From Anoxybacteroides rupiense (lineage in GTDB: Bacteria > Bacillota > Bacilli > Bacillales > Anoxybacillaceae): a stretch of 64,000 nt of DNA. The notes beneath the pieces were generated by a model, which saw nothing but the letters and a program-made list of their open reading frames with translations, had not been told where the DNA came from and ran no database searches. Below are positions 24,457-32,795 of this stretch, one piece after another. Location: positions 1 to 64,000 of the forward strand of contig NZ_JACIDF010000014.1 in the NCBI RefSeq assembly GCF_014196195.1, given 5' to 3'. The position numbers and the translations under genes were made by a program. Every line of letters begins with the position of its first letter. Within the stretch, counting starts at the first letter, position 1.

Positions 24457-25830
24457 ATGAAAGTAGCAAAATTCGGGGGAAGCTCTGTGGCGAGCGCCGA
24501 GCAGTTCCGCAAGGTGGCAGGCATTATCCAATCCGATCAGCAACGGCGCATCATCGTTGTATCAGCCCCAGGAAAGCGGTATAAAGCCGATACAAAGGTG
24601 ACCGACTTACTGATTCGCTTGGCGGAAGCCGTTATGAGAGGAAACGAATACGACAGCTTGATTGAAGCCGTTGTCGAGAGATATGCGGATATCGCTAGGG
24701 GCTTGGAGCTGCAAGCATCGGAGGTTATAGAGCAAATGAAAGCCAACTTGCAGCAAAAAATCGCTGCCTATCATGATGACCATCTCCGTTTGCTTGATGC
24801 GCTCAAGGCGAGCGGCGAAGACCATAATGCCCGATTAATGGCCTTTTACTTGCGGAGCCTTGGCATGGAAGCGCGTTATGTAAGTCCGCGTGAAGCCGGC
24901 ATTTTTGTAACGGATGAGCCCGGCAATGCCCAAATTCTGCAGGATTCCTATGAAAAGCTGAGCAAGCTGAAGCAATGCTCAAATATTGTCGTGATCCCCG
25001 GATTTTTCGGCTATTCATTAACAGGACATATTGTCACGTTCCCGCGCGGCGGTTCAGATATTACTGGTTCGATCGTAGCCGCTGGAGCCGGCGCCGATGT
25101 GTATGAAAACTTTACAGATGTGGACTTCATTTATTGTGTCAATCCTTCGATGGTCGAAAATCCACGGCAATTGCGGGAAATTACCTATCGTGAAATGCGA
25201 GAGCTATCTTATTCGGGATTTTCGGTATTTCATGATGAAGCGCTCGAGCCGGTATATAAAGCAGGAATTCCGGTATGCGTCAAAAACACCAACAACCCGG
25301 AGGCCCCCGGAACTTGGATTGTCGCCAAGCGGGACCACCGGAATGTGCCGGTTGCCGGCATCGCCAGTGATACAGGTTTTTGCAGCGTTAACGTAAGCAA
25401 ATATTTAATGAACCGCGAAATCGGATTTGGCCGGAAGCTGCTGCAAATTCTAGAGGACGAAGGCATCTCGTACGAACACGCGCCATCTGGAATTGATAAC
25501 ATGTCGGTCATTTTGCGTGCCAATCAGCTGCAGGGAGAAAAAGAGCAGCGGATTATGGATCGGATTCAAACGGAGCTAAAGGTTGATGAGATTCATATTG
25601 AATATGGCTTGGCGCTCATTATGGTGGTCGGAGAGGGAATGGAGCGCGCTGTCGGGGTCGCGGCCAAAGCGACAGCGGCGTTTGCCCAAGCGCAGATTAA
25701 TATTGAAATGATTAACCAAGGCTCTTCTGAAGTAAGCATGATGTTTGGCGTGAAGGAAGAAGCGGTAAATAAAGCTGTCCGTGCCCTGTACGACGCATAT
25801 TTTGCGCCCGTATATGCACAAAAAGAATAG
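24457..25830 (+). CDS. Aspartate kinase (class III type, YclM-like)
   Basis: 457 aa. It phosphorylates L-aspartate, the first step to lysine, threonine and methionine. N-terminal KFGGSSVAS and the kinase-core sequence VIPGFFGYSLTGHIVTFPRGGSDITGSIVAAG are intact; two ACT domains lie in the last 150 residues (VNVSKYLMNREIGFGRKLLQI and INIEMINQGSSEVSMMFGV), the site of feedback control by amino acids. The length fits the monofunctional single-chain Bacillus isozyme (thrD/yclM) rather than LysC. No lysine riboswitch is possible in the 92-bp gap upstream. Monocistronic with a strong terminator. Confidence 0.9.
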   Translation: MKVAKFGGSSVASAEQFRKVAGIIQSDQQRRIIVVSAPGKRYKADTKVTDLLIRLAEAVMRGNEYDSLIEAVVERYADIARGLELQASEVIEQMKANLQQKIAAYHDDHLRLLDALKASGEDHNARLMAFYLRSLGMEARYVSPREAGIFVTDEPGNAQILQDSYEKLSKLKQCSNIVVIPGFFGYSLTGHIVTFPRGGSDITGSIVAAGAGADVYENFTDVDFIYCVNPSMVENPRQLREITYREMRELSYSGFSVFHDEALEPVYKAGIPVCVKNTNNPEAPGTWIVAKRDHRNVPVAGIASDTGFCSVNVSKYLMNREIGFGRKLLQILEDEGISYEHAPSGIDNMSVILRANQLQGEKEQRIMDRIQTELKVDEIHIEYGLALIMVVGEGMERAVGVAAKATAAFAQAQINIEMINQGSSEVSMMFGVKEEAVNKAVRALYDAYFAPVYAQKE

Positions 25831-25840
25831 ACGAAAGACA

Positions 25841-25886
25841 AAACCATCCATCTCTTTCTAGTTTTTTGAAGATGGATGGTTTTTAT
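25841..25886 (+). terminator. Terminator after the aspartokinase gene
   Basis: AAACCATCCATCT (25841-25853) pairs with AGATGGATGGTTT (25870-25882), then TTTT. Confidence 0.85.
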
Positions 25887-26209
25887 TATGGTTCACGAAT
25901 GCGAGAGCCCTGCCGAGAATCATAACCAGCATGGCATCCGCTTTGTCCGGGCATTTTCAAAATGGCCTTCCTCTTTCCTCTAGCTGCTGTGCTTGTGACT
26001 TATGTAGCTGACATGTCCATTCAATCAGGAGTTCATATAAGGGAGCGGCGAAGACGTGCTGCCGGTAAATGCCCCCCTTTTCTAAATCCACTTCTCACAA
26101 ACAAAGAAGCTTTTTCATGTTTGAAAAAATAAAAGATAGTAAATACATAAGAGTATGCATAATGGAAAATAATACTATCGTATGAATTTTTTTAAGGGAG
26201 GAACAAGCG
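25887..26209. other. Intergenic region with a possible gene fragment
   Basis: About 320 bp. On the minus strand, 25957 to about 26100, an open stretch reads KGGIYRQHVFAAPLYELL and on to a stop, without any start codon; it could be the tail of a lost gene. The promoter of the acidic surface protein must lie at the right side; AAAAAGCTTCTTTG at 26104 repeats in the start of that gene as an inverted copy. Confidence 0.35.
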
Positions 26210-27172
26210 TTGAAAAAGCTTCTTTGGGTCATCGTTTTCTGCTTTTTTATTGGTATAGACGGATTTGGACAGCCAGCTGCAGCGCAAGTGAACGAGAAAG
26301 AAGTACAATCGTACATAAGCAGCTTTGGATGGACGATGAATGATTTACAACAGTATTTAAGTGATTATGACAAGACGCTGGCGGATTTTGCGACGGTGGA
26401 TGAACTGAAGCAATGGCTCGGAACGCCGATTACGGAGGAGCAATTAAATGAATTGCTTGTGCGCCATAAACTAACAAAAGAGGAGCTAGAAGCATTGCTC
26501 GGTCAATTCGGGGAGACGTTGCAGGATTATACGTTTATTGAGGATTTGGATGCGGCGGTTCATTTTTATTTGCATCATGATGCGGCGATGCAGCAAATCA
26601 ATGATATGCTCTCTGCGATCGGATTTACTGAACAAGAGGCGAACCGCTTGTTTGACCATATCATGGCGCTTGATGAAAAAGCTCTGGCCGAGAAAATGAA
26701 AAAGCTGGACGCGAGAATGGAGCGGTTTCTCAATATAGAGGATCCGACGAAGCTGAAGAAGCAACAAAAAGAGGAGCTGCTCTCTATTTGGGAGGACATG
26801 CTGGCAACGTTAGAAATCCATCCTGTATTTTATTTAGTGAATGGTCAAAAGGAAGAAATATCCTATCAGAAACTGCTGGATATGAACACGCTGGGAGGCC
26901 GCGATTTGCTTGTTGAGCTTCGCAACTCTCAAGGAGAGATCTTGGCGGATATGCAGCTGTCTGAAGAAATGCTCAAATCAGGGTATATCCTTCATGCCGG
27001 GGAAAATCTGATTCACGCTGGGGAAATCGGCGGTGAAATGAAAGCGAAAATGCAGGGCGAAAAAATGCCGAATACGGCCTCGCCATATATGGAGAATATG
27101 CTGCTTGGTCTGATGATGATTCTGCTTGGAGCCGTGATGTATTGGCGGAAGCGGGAGAGAACGGTGAAATAA
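26210..27172 (+). CDS. Processed acidic surface protein with LPXTA-like sorting signal
   Basis: 320 aa. Signal peptide about 1-25 (ends QPAAAQ). The body is acidic and helical, with repeated short segments such as ITEEQLNELLVRHKLTKEELEALL. The C-terminus is a wall-sorting signal: MPNTAS, then a hydrophobic stretch (MLLGLMMILLGAVMYW) and RKRER. MPNTA deviates from LPXTG but fits the LPXTA type recognised by class D sortases; a family known as processed acidic surface protein is always next to such a sortase, as here one base downstream. GGGAGG lies before the start at 26210. Role of the protein unknown. Confidence 0.85.
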   Translation: MKKLLWVIVFCFFIGIDGFGQPAAAQVNEKEVQSYISSFGWTMNDLQQYLSDYDKTLADFATVDELKQWLGTPITEEQLNELLVRHKLTKEELEALLGQFGETLQDYTFIEDLDAAVHFYLHHDAAMQQINDMLSAIGFTEQEANRLFDHIMALDEKALAEKMKKLDARMERFLNIEDPTKLKKQQKEELLSIWEDMLATLEIHPVFYLVNGQKEEISYQKLLDMNTLGGRDLLVELRNSQGEILADMQLSEEMLKSGYILHAGENLIHAGEIGGEMKAKMQGEKMPNTASPYMENMLLGLMMILLGAVMYWRKRERTVK

Positions 27173-27173
27173 G

Positions 27174-27794
27174 ATGAGAAAAGCGAGGTATAGGAAATAT
27201 GTAGCCATTGGCTGGATGATAGCGGGAAGCATGGTGGCCGCATGGAATGGGTATGCGTATTGGGAAGGATACCGTGCCGTTCAGCCCATCGCTACAGAGC
27301 CTAAAACCATCTCTAAGCCCGTCATCTCATCTGTCGAGACAAAGACTGGTCAGCCGGAGCCGAAACTGGATGAGCACATGGGGACCTTGTTTATTCCTAA
27401 GCTTCATATTTCGATCCCCATTTATCATGGAGCGACAGAACAGCAGCTTCGCAAAGGGGTCGGGCATTATCCAAAAAGCGCTTTACCTGGCGAAGAAGGC
27501 AATGTCGTGCTATCCGGCCACCGCGACACGGTATTTCGCCGCTTAGGAAGCGTGGGAAAGAATGACGAATTGATTGTCCAAACGAAAGCTGGCGAGTTTA
27601 TTTATCGGGTGAAAAAGGTGCGCATTGTTTCGGAAAACGACCGTACGGTGCTTGTGGAGAAGCCGCGGCCGACGCTAACGGTAACGACTTGCTATCCCTT
27701 TGATTTTATCGGAAATGCCAAACAGCGGTATGTTCTTGTGGCGGATTTCATTTCGCCATCAGCCAGCCGAAAAGAGCAACAAAAAAAGGGCTAG
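27174..27794 (+). CDS. Class D sortase
   Basis: 206 aa. N-terminal membrane anchor (about 10-27), a proline/threonine linker, then the sortase barrel from residue about 65 (LFIPKLHISIPIYHGA). The catalytic His is in LSGHRDTVFRRLG, the Cys in TVTTCYPFDFIG and the Arg in KQRYVLVA. It should cleave the MPNTA signal of the protein encoded directly upstream and join it to the cell wall. The two genes are separated by one base, so they form an operon with a dedicated enzyme-substrate pair. Confidence 0.9.
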   Translation: MRKARYRKYVAIGWMIAGSMVAAWNGYAYWEGYRAVQPIATEPKTISKPVISSVETKTGQPEPKLDEHMGTLFIPKLHISIPIYHGATEQQLRKGVGHYPKSALPGEEGNVVLSGHRDTVFRRLGSVGKNDELIVQTKAGEFIYRVKKVRIVSENDRTVLVEKPRPTLTVTTCYPFDFIGNAKQRYVLVADFISPSASRKEQQKKG

Positions 27795-27810
27795 AATCAT
27801 CTAGCCCTTT
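27785..27810. terminator. Bidirectional terminator between sortase and ywpF
   Basis: AAAGGGCTAG (27785-27794) pairs with CTAGCCCTTT (27801-27810). Both stop codons fall inside the stem. Confidence 0.75.
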
Positions 27811-28262
27811 GTTGCTTGATCCACTTTTACAGGTTCGCGCCACTTCATGCCGCGGCGCTCATGAAGCTCATGCTTAAATTCCTTCAGCAGCGCTTCACCC
27901 TGCAATCCTTTTTCAACAAGCCCGGCAAGCACAATCTCTGCCAAATCTGTTCGATTACGGATCATAAGTCCTTCCATGAGCACGCTAATATGCTCCTTCA
28001 TCGATGTAACAGAATGAATGGTTGCAAGCATATAAGCTGGATCATTGCCGGTGTGGGAAATGGTCACTTCGAGGCGAACTTCATCTTGAGAACGTTGGAG
28101 TTTTGCGAATAGTGGTTCATATTGTTTATCTATATATGTTTCAACGAGCCATCGGTTTCTGCCATCTTCCTTATTGATGATGAGCCCGTCAATGAGCGGA
28201 ATTTGCTGGCGATGTAGATGATCGTCAATGACCTGAACCCCCACAAGCTTGAAGGTTTTCAT
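27801..28262 (-). CDS. ywpF: YwpF-like protein
   Basis: 153 aa cytoplasmic protein. The start MKTFKLVGVQVIDDHLHRQQIPLIDGLIINKED is characteristic of the YwpF family. No catalytic motif is visible and the function is unknown. It is divergent from ssbB, the same neighbour as in B. subtilis (ywpF-ywpH). ATG 28262 follows GACGAGGTGATAA. Confidence 0.85.
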   Translation of the reverse strand: MKTFKLVGVQVIDDHLHRQQIPLIDGLIINKEDGRNRWLVETYIDKQYEPLFAKLQRSQDEVRLEVTISHTGNDPAYMLATIHSVTSMKEHISVLMEGLMIRNRTDLAEIVLAGLVEKGLQGEALLKEFKHELHERRGMKWREPVKVDQATKG

Positions 28263-28380
28263 TTTATCACCTCGTCAATGTTGTCTCAAACAAGATTATA
28301 ACACAATCATATTGGAAAAAGAAAATGAACAAACGGGATTGATCAACAAGCTTCACATGAAAAAAGATAAAAAAATGAAA

Positions 28381-28429
28381 AAAATTGAATTTTTTTGTCG
28401 TTTTTTGCATCATTAGAAAATAGTCTTAT
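28381..28429 (+). promoter_or_regulatory. Putative ComK K-boxes upstream of ssbB
   Basis: AAAA-TTGAA-TTTT at 28381-28393 is a perfect AAAA-N5-TTTT box, and AAAA-TAGTC-TTAT at 28417-28429 a near match. In B. subtilis ssbB is ComK-activated. The 23-nt gap between the two boxes is not one of the standard ComK spacings, so the pairing is uncertain. Confidence 0.45.
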
Positions 28430-28545
28430 CGATATTTTGTGAAAAAGTAAATAAAAAAATTCAAAAGTCGCTATTTTACGGATCAAACTGCCATGATTTA
28501 TGCTAGAAATGCGGCCAATATATAATGATAGAAGGGAGGAATGGA

Positions 28546-28890
28546 ATGATTAACCAGGTCGTGTTAGTCGGCCGTTTGACGAAAGATCCAGAGCTTCGCT
28601 ATACGGCAGATGGGGCAGCGATGGCGAATGTGACGCTGGCCGTAAGCCGCAGCTTCCGCAATACGGACGGTGAAATTGATACAGATTTTATTCATTGCAA
28701 GCTATGGCGAAAAATAGCGGAGAACACGGCTCATTATTGCCGCAAAGGTTCGATTATTGGCGTCATGGGCCGCATTCAAACACGAAATTACGAAAATCAA
28801 GCGGGAAAACGTGTATATGTGACCGAGATTATTGCCGAGTCTGTTCGTTTTATGGGTGGCAAGGCCGCCGTATGGAGCACGCAAGAGTAA
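28546..28890 (+). CDS. ssbB: Competence single-stranded DNA-binding protein SsbB
   Basis: 114 aa, OB fold. [20 protein letters not shown] at the start and [37 protein letters not shown] are typical of SSB. It lacks the acidic, glycine-rich tail ending in DDDLPF of the essential SsbA, so it is the SsbB paralogue that coats incoming single-stranded DNA during transformation. ATG 28546 is supported by GAAGGGAGG; an in-frame ATG at 28525 precedes that site. Neighbour of ywpF and downstream of possible ComK boxes. Confidence 0.9.
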   Translation: MINQVVLVGRLTKDPELRYTADGAAMANVTLAVSRSFRNTDGEIDTDFIHCKLWRKIAENTAHYCRKGSIIGVMGRIQTRNYENQAGKRVYVTEIIAESVRFMGGKAAVWSTQE

Positions 28891-28983
28891 TCCCGTCTAA
28901 AAATGGATCCTCTTATTTTCCCCATAAACAGAAAGATGATGTCCTCATCTAATGGTTTTCCTCGATTCGTCCCCTCACATATT

Positions 28984-29010
28984 GGCCAGCCGCATATGGT
29001 TGGCCCTTTT
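28984..29010 (+). terminator. Terminator downstream of ssbB
   Basis: GGCCAGCC (28984-28991) pairs with GGTTGGCC (28998-29005), one G-U pair, followed by CTTTTT. It lies about 95 bp after the ssbB stop; the rest of the 350-bp gap up to the next gene shows no feature. Confidence 0.7.
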
Positions 29011-29241
29011 TCCATCATGAGAGCTGCCTCCTCTTATTAGGAGATTGTCATTCAAACAAAATTTGTTCGATAGAGGCCATCTCAACTTTCAGCAAGCAAA
29101 TGGAGGCTTGCCAATCAAACTCATCTGAAGGATAGATAGTCCCATTATATTTGATCCGTTTACGTTTTATGAATGAAGCTGTACAAGGGGTTTCGAAAAA
29201 AACCTGCTGACTGAAAGATTTTTAAGGAAAGGAGGATGTTC

Positions 29242-29736
29242 GTGAATCTTTATCTAGCTGATATTGCCGTGCATGAAAAAAAGCAAAGCAAGCGCTGTGA
29301 GCCCTCGTGCCGCGTGTTTATTCGAGAAATCCATAGCGCCTGGTCTTTGCCGTTTCATTCAAGGCCGGCCCATCGTTTTTCTTATTCGCTTTCGCTGTTA
29401 AAGAGGGAGACGAACACGACCGCGGAGCTTTGCCGCGGACAATGGCTGCGCGTGATTCAGTGCCAAGAAAATGCGCGTGTGCATCTTCTGTTCAAATCGG
29501 TCGATCATCGCTATATGTTCGCCGTCGCCCTTCATTTAAAAACAAGAACGGTTTCCGTTGTGTCCTACGAATGGAGCGACGTGCAGCGAAAGCATGTCCG
29601 TCTCTGTGCTCATGAGCTTCTTGCGATCGAACGCCAGCTAATTTTTCAGATTCTACAAACCTTTTATATTTACCGAAAGCAGCAGATATCGTATTTGGCG
29701 ATGTTCCGGCCGGAGCCGAGGCAGCCGTCGGGCTGA
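29242..29736 (+). CDS. Hypothetical protein
   Basis: 164 aa, basic, with several cysteines (RCEPSCR near residue 20, LCRGQW, QCQEN, RLCAHE). No signal peptide or membrane segment. GTG 29242 is chosen because AAAGGAGG is 6 nt before it; the ATG at 29236 abuts that site. I do not recognise the family. It lies alone between ssbB and the convergent SNF2 operon. Confidence 0.6.
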   Translation: MNLYLADIAVHEKKQSKRCEPSCRVFIREIHSAWSLPFHSRPAHRFSYSLSLLKRETNTTAELCRGQWLRVIQCQENARVHLLFKSVDHRYMFAVALHLKTRTVSVVSYEWSDVQRKHVRLCAHELLAIERQLIFQILQTFYIYRKQQISYLAMFRPEPRQPSG

Positions 29737-29895
29737 TGGAGCCATCCTTTGATCCTATCAGACGAGCCCGGCATGCTGGCTGCTTCTCTATTTTCTTTTG
29801 CTGCATATCTTATCCATATACTATATCATATTTCATGCCCCCGTTGTTCGTGTGGATGAATGAACGATATCCATGCGGCGCAAAAATGAAATCGA

Positions 29896-30030
29896 TCATC
29901 TGAGGCTGCTGTTTGTATGCCGGCTGTGTTGCTGGCGGCTGGCTATTTTTTTCGCCATTTGCTCACGCAGTTTTTCCCAAGCCGTTTGCTTGCTTGCTTC
30001 CTTTGTTTTCTTTCTCCTTGTGTTTTTCAT
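29896..30030 (-). CDS. 44-aa highly basic small protein coupled to the SNF2 gene
   Basis: Starts MKNTRRKKTKEASKQTAWEK and is roughly one-third Lys/Arg. Its ATG overlaps the stop of the helicase gene (ATGA), and AAAGGAG lies 10 nt upstream inside that gene, so translation is probably coupled. A charged helix able to contact nucleic acid or the helicase is plausible; function unknown. Confidence 0.6.
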   Translation of the reverse strand: MKNTRRKKTKEASKQTAWEKLREQMAKKIASRQQHSRHTNSSLR

Positions 30031-32795
30031 GATCGTTCCGCTCCTTTATGAACCATGGCTGGCAAAATCAATAGCTCCCGTAGTTCTTCATTAGAAAGCT
30101 CGGTGATCCATGCTTCGCTTTGGATAATTTCGTTATTCAGCGCTTGCTTGCGCTCAATCATTTCATCGATTTTTTCTTCTAGCGTGCCAACCGTAATCAG
30201 TTTGTGAACATGAACAAACCGCTTTTGGCCAATGCGGTAAGCGCGGTCTGTCGCTTGATTTTCGACAGCGGGATTCCACCAACGGTCGAAGTGGATCACG
30301 TGGTTGGCCGCGGTTAAGTTTAATCCGATGCCTCCAGCCTTTAAGGATAAAATGAACATATGAAAGGCACCTTGTTGAAATTGCTCAATCATGCGGTCGC
30401 GTTCCGCTTTCGGGACGCTGCCGTTTAAAAAGAGCGTTTGTTCGTGAAAATGGGAAGAGATCAACTGTTGAATCATCCTCCCCATTTCGATATATTGCGT
30501 AAAAATTAAGCAGCTTTCTCCGCGCTCACGGATTTGCTCGATAAGCTCCAGCAATTTTTCCAATTTGCGGGAGCGTGCTAAAAGGTTGGCCGGATTGGCT
30601 TCTTTTAAATACAGGGCCGGGTGGTTGCATAGCTGTTTCAGATGGTTTAGCATTTGCAAAATAAGGCCGCGCCGTTCAAATCGGTCTGCTTTTTCGATGT
30701 CGGCCAGCGTCTGCTGAACAAGCTCTTCATAAAGAGACGCCTGTTCGGCCGTCAACGGGCAATATTCTTTTTGTTCAAGCTTATCAGGAAGGTCAAGAGC
30801 GATCGCTTCATCGGTTTTCGTACGCCGCAATAAAAACGGGCGGATCAAATTTTGCAGCACCGCCACTTTTTGGGTATCCCGTTCCTTTTCAATAGGGATG
30901 GCAAAGCGGCGTTGAAATTGCTTTTGGCTGCCTAAATAACCGGGATTGATAAAATGAAAAATGCTCCATAGCTCGCTTAGCCTGTTTTCCATCGGCGTGC
31001 CGGAAAGGGCGATTTTATGACGGCCGATGAATGTTCGAATTGCGCGTGCTTGTTTCGTATCGGCGTTCTTAATGTTTTGGGCCTCATCTAAACAGATGGT
31101 GTCCCATTCAATGGATTTTAGCTCGTCGCTGTCAAGATGAGCCAAGCTGTACGAGGTGAGGACGAGATCGGCCCGCTTGACCGCGGCAACGAACGCTTCT
31201 TTCTTTGCGCGGTTTGAGCCATGATGAATATAGATGTTTAAAGACGGGGCAAACCGCTCGCATTCTTTTTGCCAATTACCGATCACGCTCGTTGGGCAAA
31301 TGAGCAGAGACGGCTGTTGATTGGCCTCATGCTTCTGCACGTATGTCCAGTAAGCGAGCATTTGCACCGTTTTACCAAGCCCCATATCGTCTGCCAGACA
31401 AGCGCCAAGACGAAAGCGGCGCAAAAAGAGCAGCCAGTCGACACCACGCTGCTGGTATGGCCGCAGTGTTTCTTTAAATGAATGAGGAATGGAAACCGAT
31501 GGAATACGGTCAATGTTTGTCAGCTTGCTTACAAGCGTTTGAAAACTGCGATTTAGCTCAATGGCAAACCGACGGAGCTCGCCGGTCTCTTCGGATGTTT
31601 CGCTTTGTGTTTGTTGTACGAAGGCTTCCTGTAGAATGTCACGAATGGCCACACCTTCTTCTCGCGCTTTTTTCATTAAAGACTGTACGTGTTGAATCAG
31701 CTTAGGATCAAGCTGAATCCAACGTCCGTGCACTTGCATGAGGCGACGCTTTTGCGCGACAAGCTGGTCGAACTCCTCTTCACTAAGCTCCACACCGTTT
31801 GTGGCAATTTTCCAATCAAAATCGACAAGTGCATCCAGTCCTAATAGTGACGGATTGGATGATGGAGAAGACTTCACTTTTGCTTTTAACGTGAGGCGTG
31901 TCTGTTTGACCGCTTCCCACCAAGAAGGCAATAAAATGCGCACGCCGGCTTCTACGAGCTGTTCGCTTGCCTCCGATAAAAAGCGCCATGCTTGTTCATC
32001 ATCCAAATCAACCAAAAGCCCGCCGTTTTCATCGGCAAGCCATGGTACGATTTTCAGCCAGAGACGATGGGCGCGCTGAATGGCTTGTTCGTGTTCCCGC
32101 CATCCATTGGGCCACTCCATGGACTTGTGCCAGACGAGCGCTTCCGTTTCATCATGAGCAACGAGCACCGTTTCTAGAGACCAATGGGAGAAATCCTCCA
32201 TCGGCTCGGTAAGGCGCAGCGCTACCATAAACGGAGGACGCTGGCCATTCCAGCCAATTTCATACAGCCAGTCGTCTTCATTGGTGAGCCAATAGGGGAT
32301 ATGGCTGGTAGTGAGCGGATAAGTGCGAACAATTTCCTCCCATGTTTCGTTTAGCTCGCGGTCGCGTCTGATCCACTCATTGATCGCAAGCGAACGCCAT
32401 TTTATTAAAAAGCGATCTTCATCAGCTCCATCCTTCCGTTTCCAACCGAATCCGCCTTTTTTCCATGCGGAAAAATCGGGCATGAGGCGCATTTCGCAAA
32501 TATCGTCCATCATTTCTTGCGCCCACTGTCGCCAAGTAGACAAGCTTTCGCTCCACTCAAGCGGAGCCAGCTCATTTTCAGGGGAAAGTGCAAAAAAAGT
32601 AGCCGCTTCCCATGGAGAAAGCAAAACGCCTTCCTCATGGCCTATTTTGGCACTCGACAAAAGCGTGCCGTAAAAGCTTTCCTCATGCCAGGAAAAAGCG
32701 ATCGTTTGCCAAAGATTCAAAGGGACGTTGCTGTAGAGGAAAAAAGCTTCTTCCTCATCAAGCCATCGTCCCATAAGTGTAATGGTCTTAATCAT
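30027..32795 (-). CDS. ywqA: SNF2-family ATP-dependent helicase (YwqA-like)
   Basis: 922 aa. An N-terminal SNF2-associated domain of about 430 residues precedes the two RecA-like lobes. Helicase motifs: CLADDMGLGKTVQMLAY (Walker A), CLDEAQNIKN (DEAQ box), ALSGTPMENRLSELWS (motif III), SLKAGGIGLNLTAANHVIHFDRWWNPAVENQATDRAYRIGQ (motifs V/VI, seen as SLKAGGIGLN and DRAYRIGQ). It translocates on double-stranded DNA; the cellular role in Bacillus is not settled. It overlaps the upstream SWIM gene by 8 nt, the conserved ywqB-ywqA pair. Confidence 0.9.
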   Translation of the reverse strand: MIKTITLMGRWLDEEEAFFLYSNVPLNLWQTIAFSWHEESFYGTLLSSAKIGHEEGVLLSPWEAATFFALSPENELAPLEWSESLSTWRQWAQEMMDDICEMRLMPDFSAWKKGGFGWKRKDGADEDRFLIKWRSLAINEWIRRDRELNETWEEIVRTYPLTTSHIPYWLTNEDDWLYEIGWNGQRPPFMVALRLTEPMEDFSHWSLETVLVAHDETEALVWHKSMEWPNGWREHEQAIQRAHRLWLKIVPWLADENGGLLVDLDDEQAWRFLSEASEQLVEAGVRILLPSWWEAVKQTRLTLKAKVKSSPSSNPSLLGLDALVDFDWKIATNGVELSEEEFDQLVAQKRRLMQVHGRWIQLDPKLIQHVQSLMKKAREEGVAIRDILQEAFVQQTQSETSEETGELRRFAIELNRSFQTLVSKLTNIDRIPSVSIPHSFKETLRPYQQRGVDWLLFLRRFRLGACLADDMGLGKTVQMLAYWTYVQKHEANQQPSLLICPTSVIGNWQKECERFAPSLNIYIHHGSNRAKKEAFVAAVKRADLVLTSYSLAHLDSDELKSIEWDTICLDEAQNIKNADTKQARAIRTFIGRHKIALSGTPMENRLSELWSIFHFINPGYLGSQKQFQRRFAIPIEKERDTQKVAVLQNLIRPFLLRRTKTDEAIALDLPDKLEQKEYCPLTAEQASLYEELVQQTLADIEKADRFERRGLILQMLNHLKQLCNHPALYLKEANPANLLARSRKLEKLLELIEQIRERGESCLIFTQYIEMGRMIQQLISSHFHEQTLFLNGSVPKAERDRMIEQFQQGAFHMFILSLKAGGIGLNLTAANHVIHFDRWWNPAVENQATDRAYRIGQKRFVHVHKLITVGTLEEKIDEMIERKQALNNEIIQSEAWITELSNEELRELLILPAMVHKGAERS

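Noticed and set aside
29873-30094. 73-codon plus-strand frame with hydrophobic composition
   Set aside because: It is antisense to the coupled 44-aa peptide and the end of the SNF2 gene, with no ribosome site.
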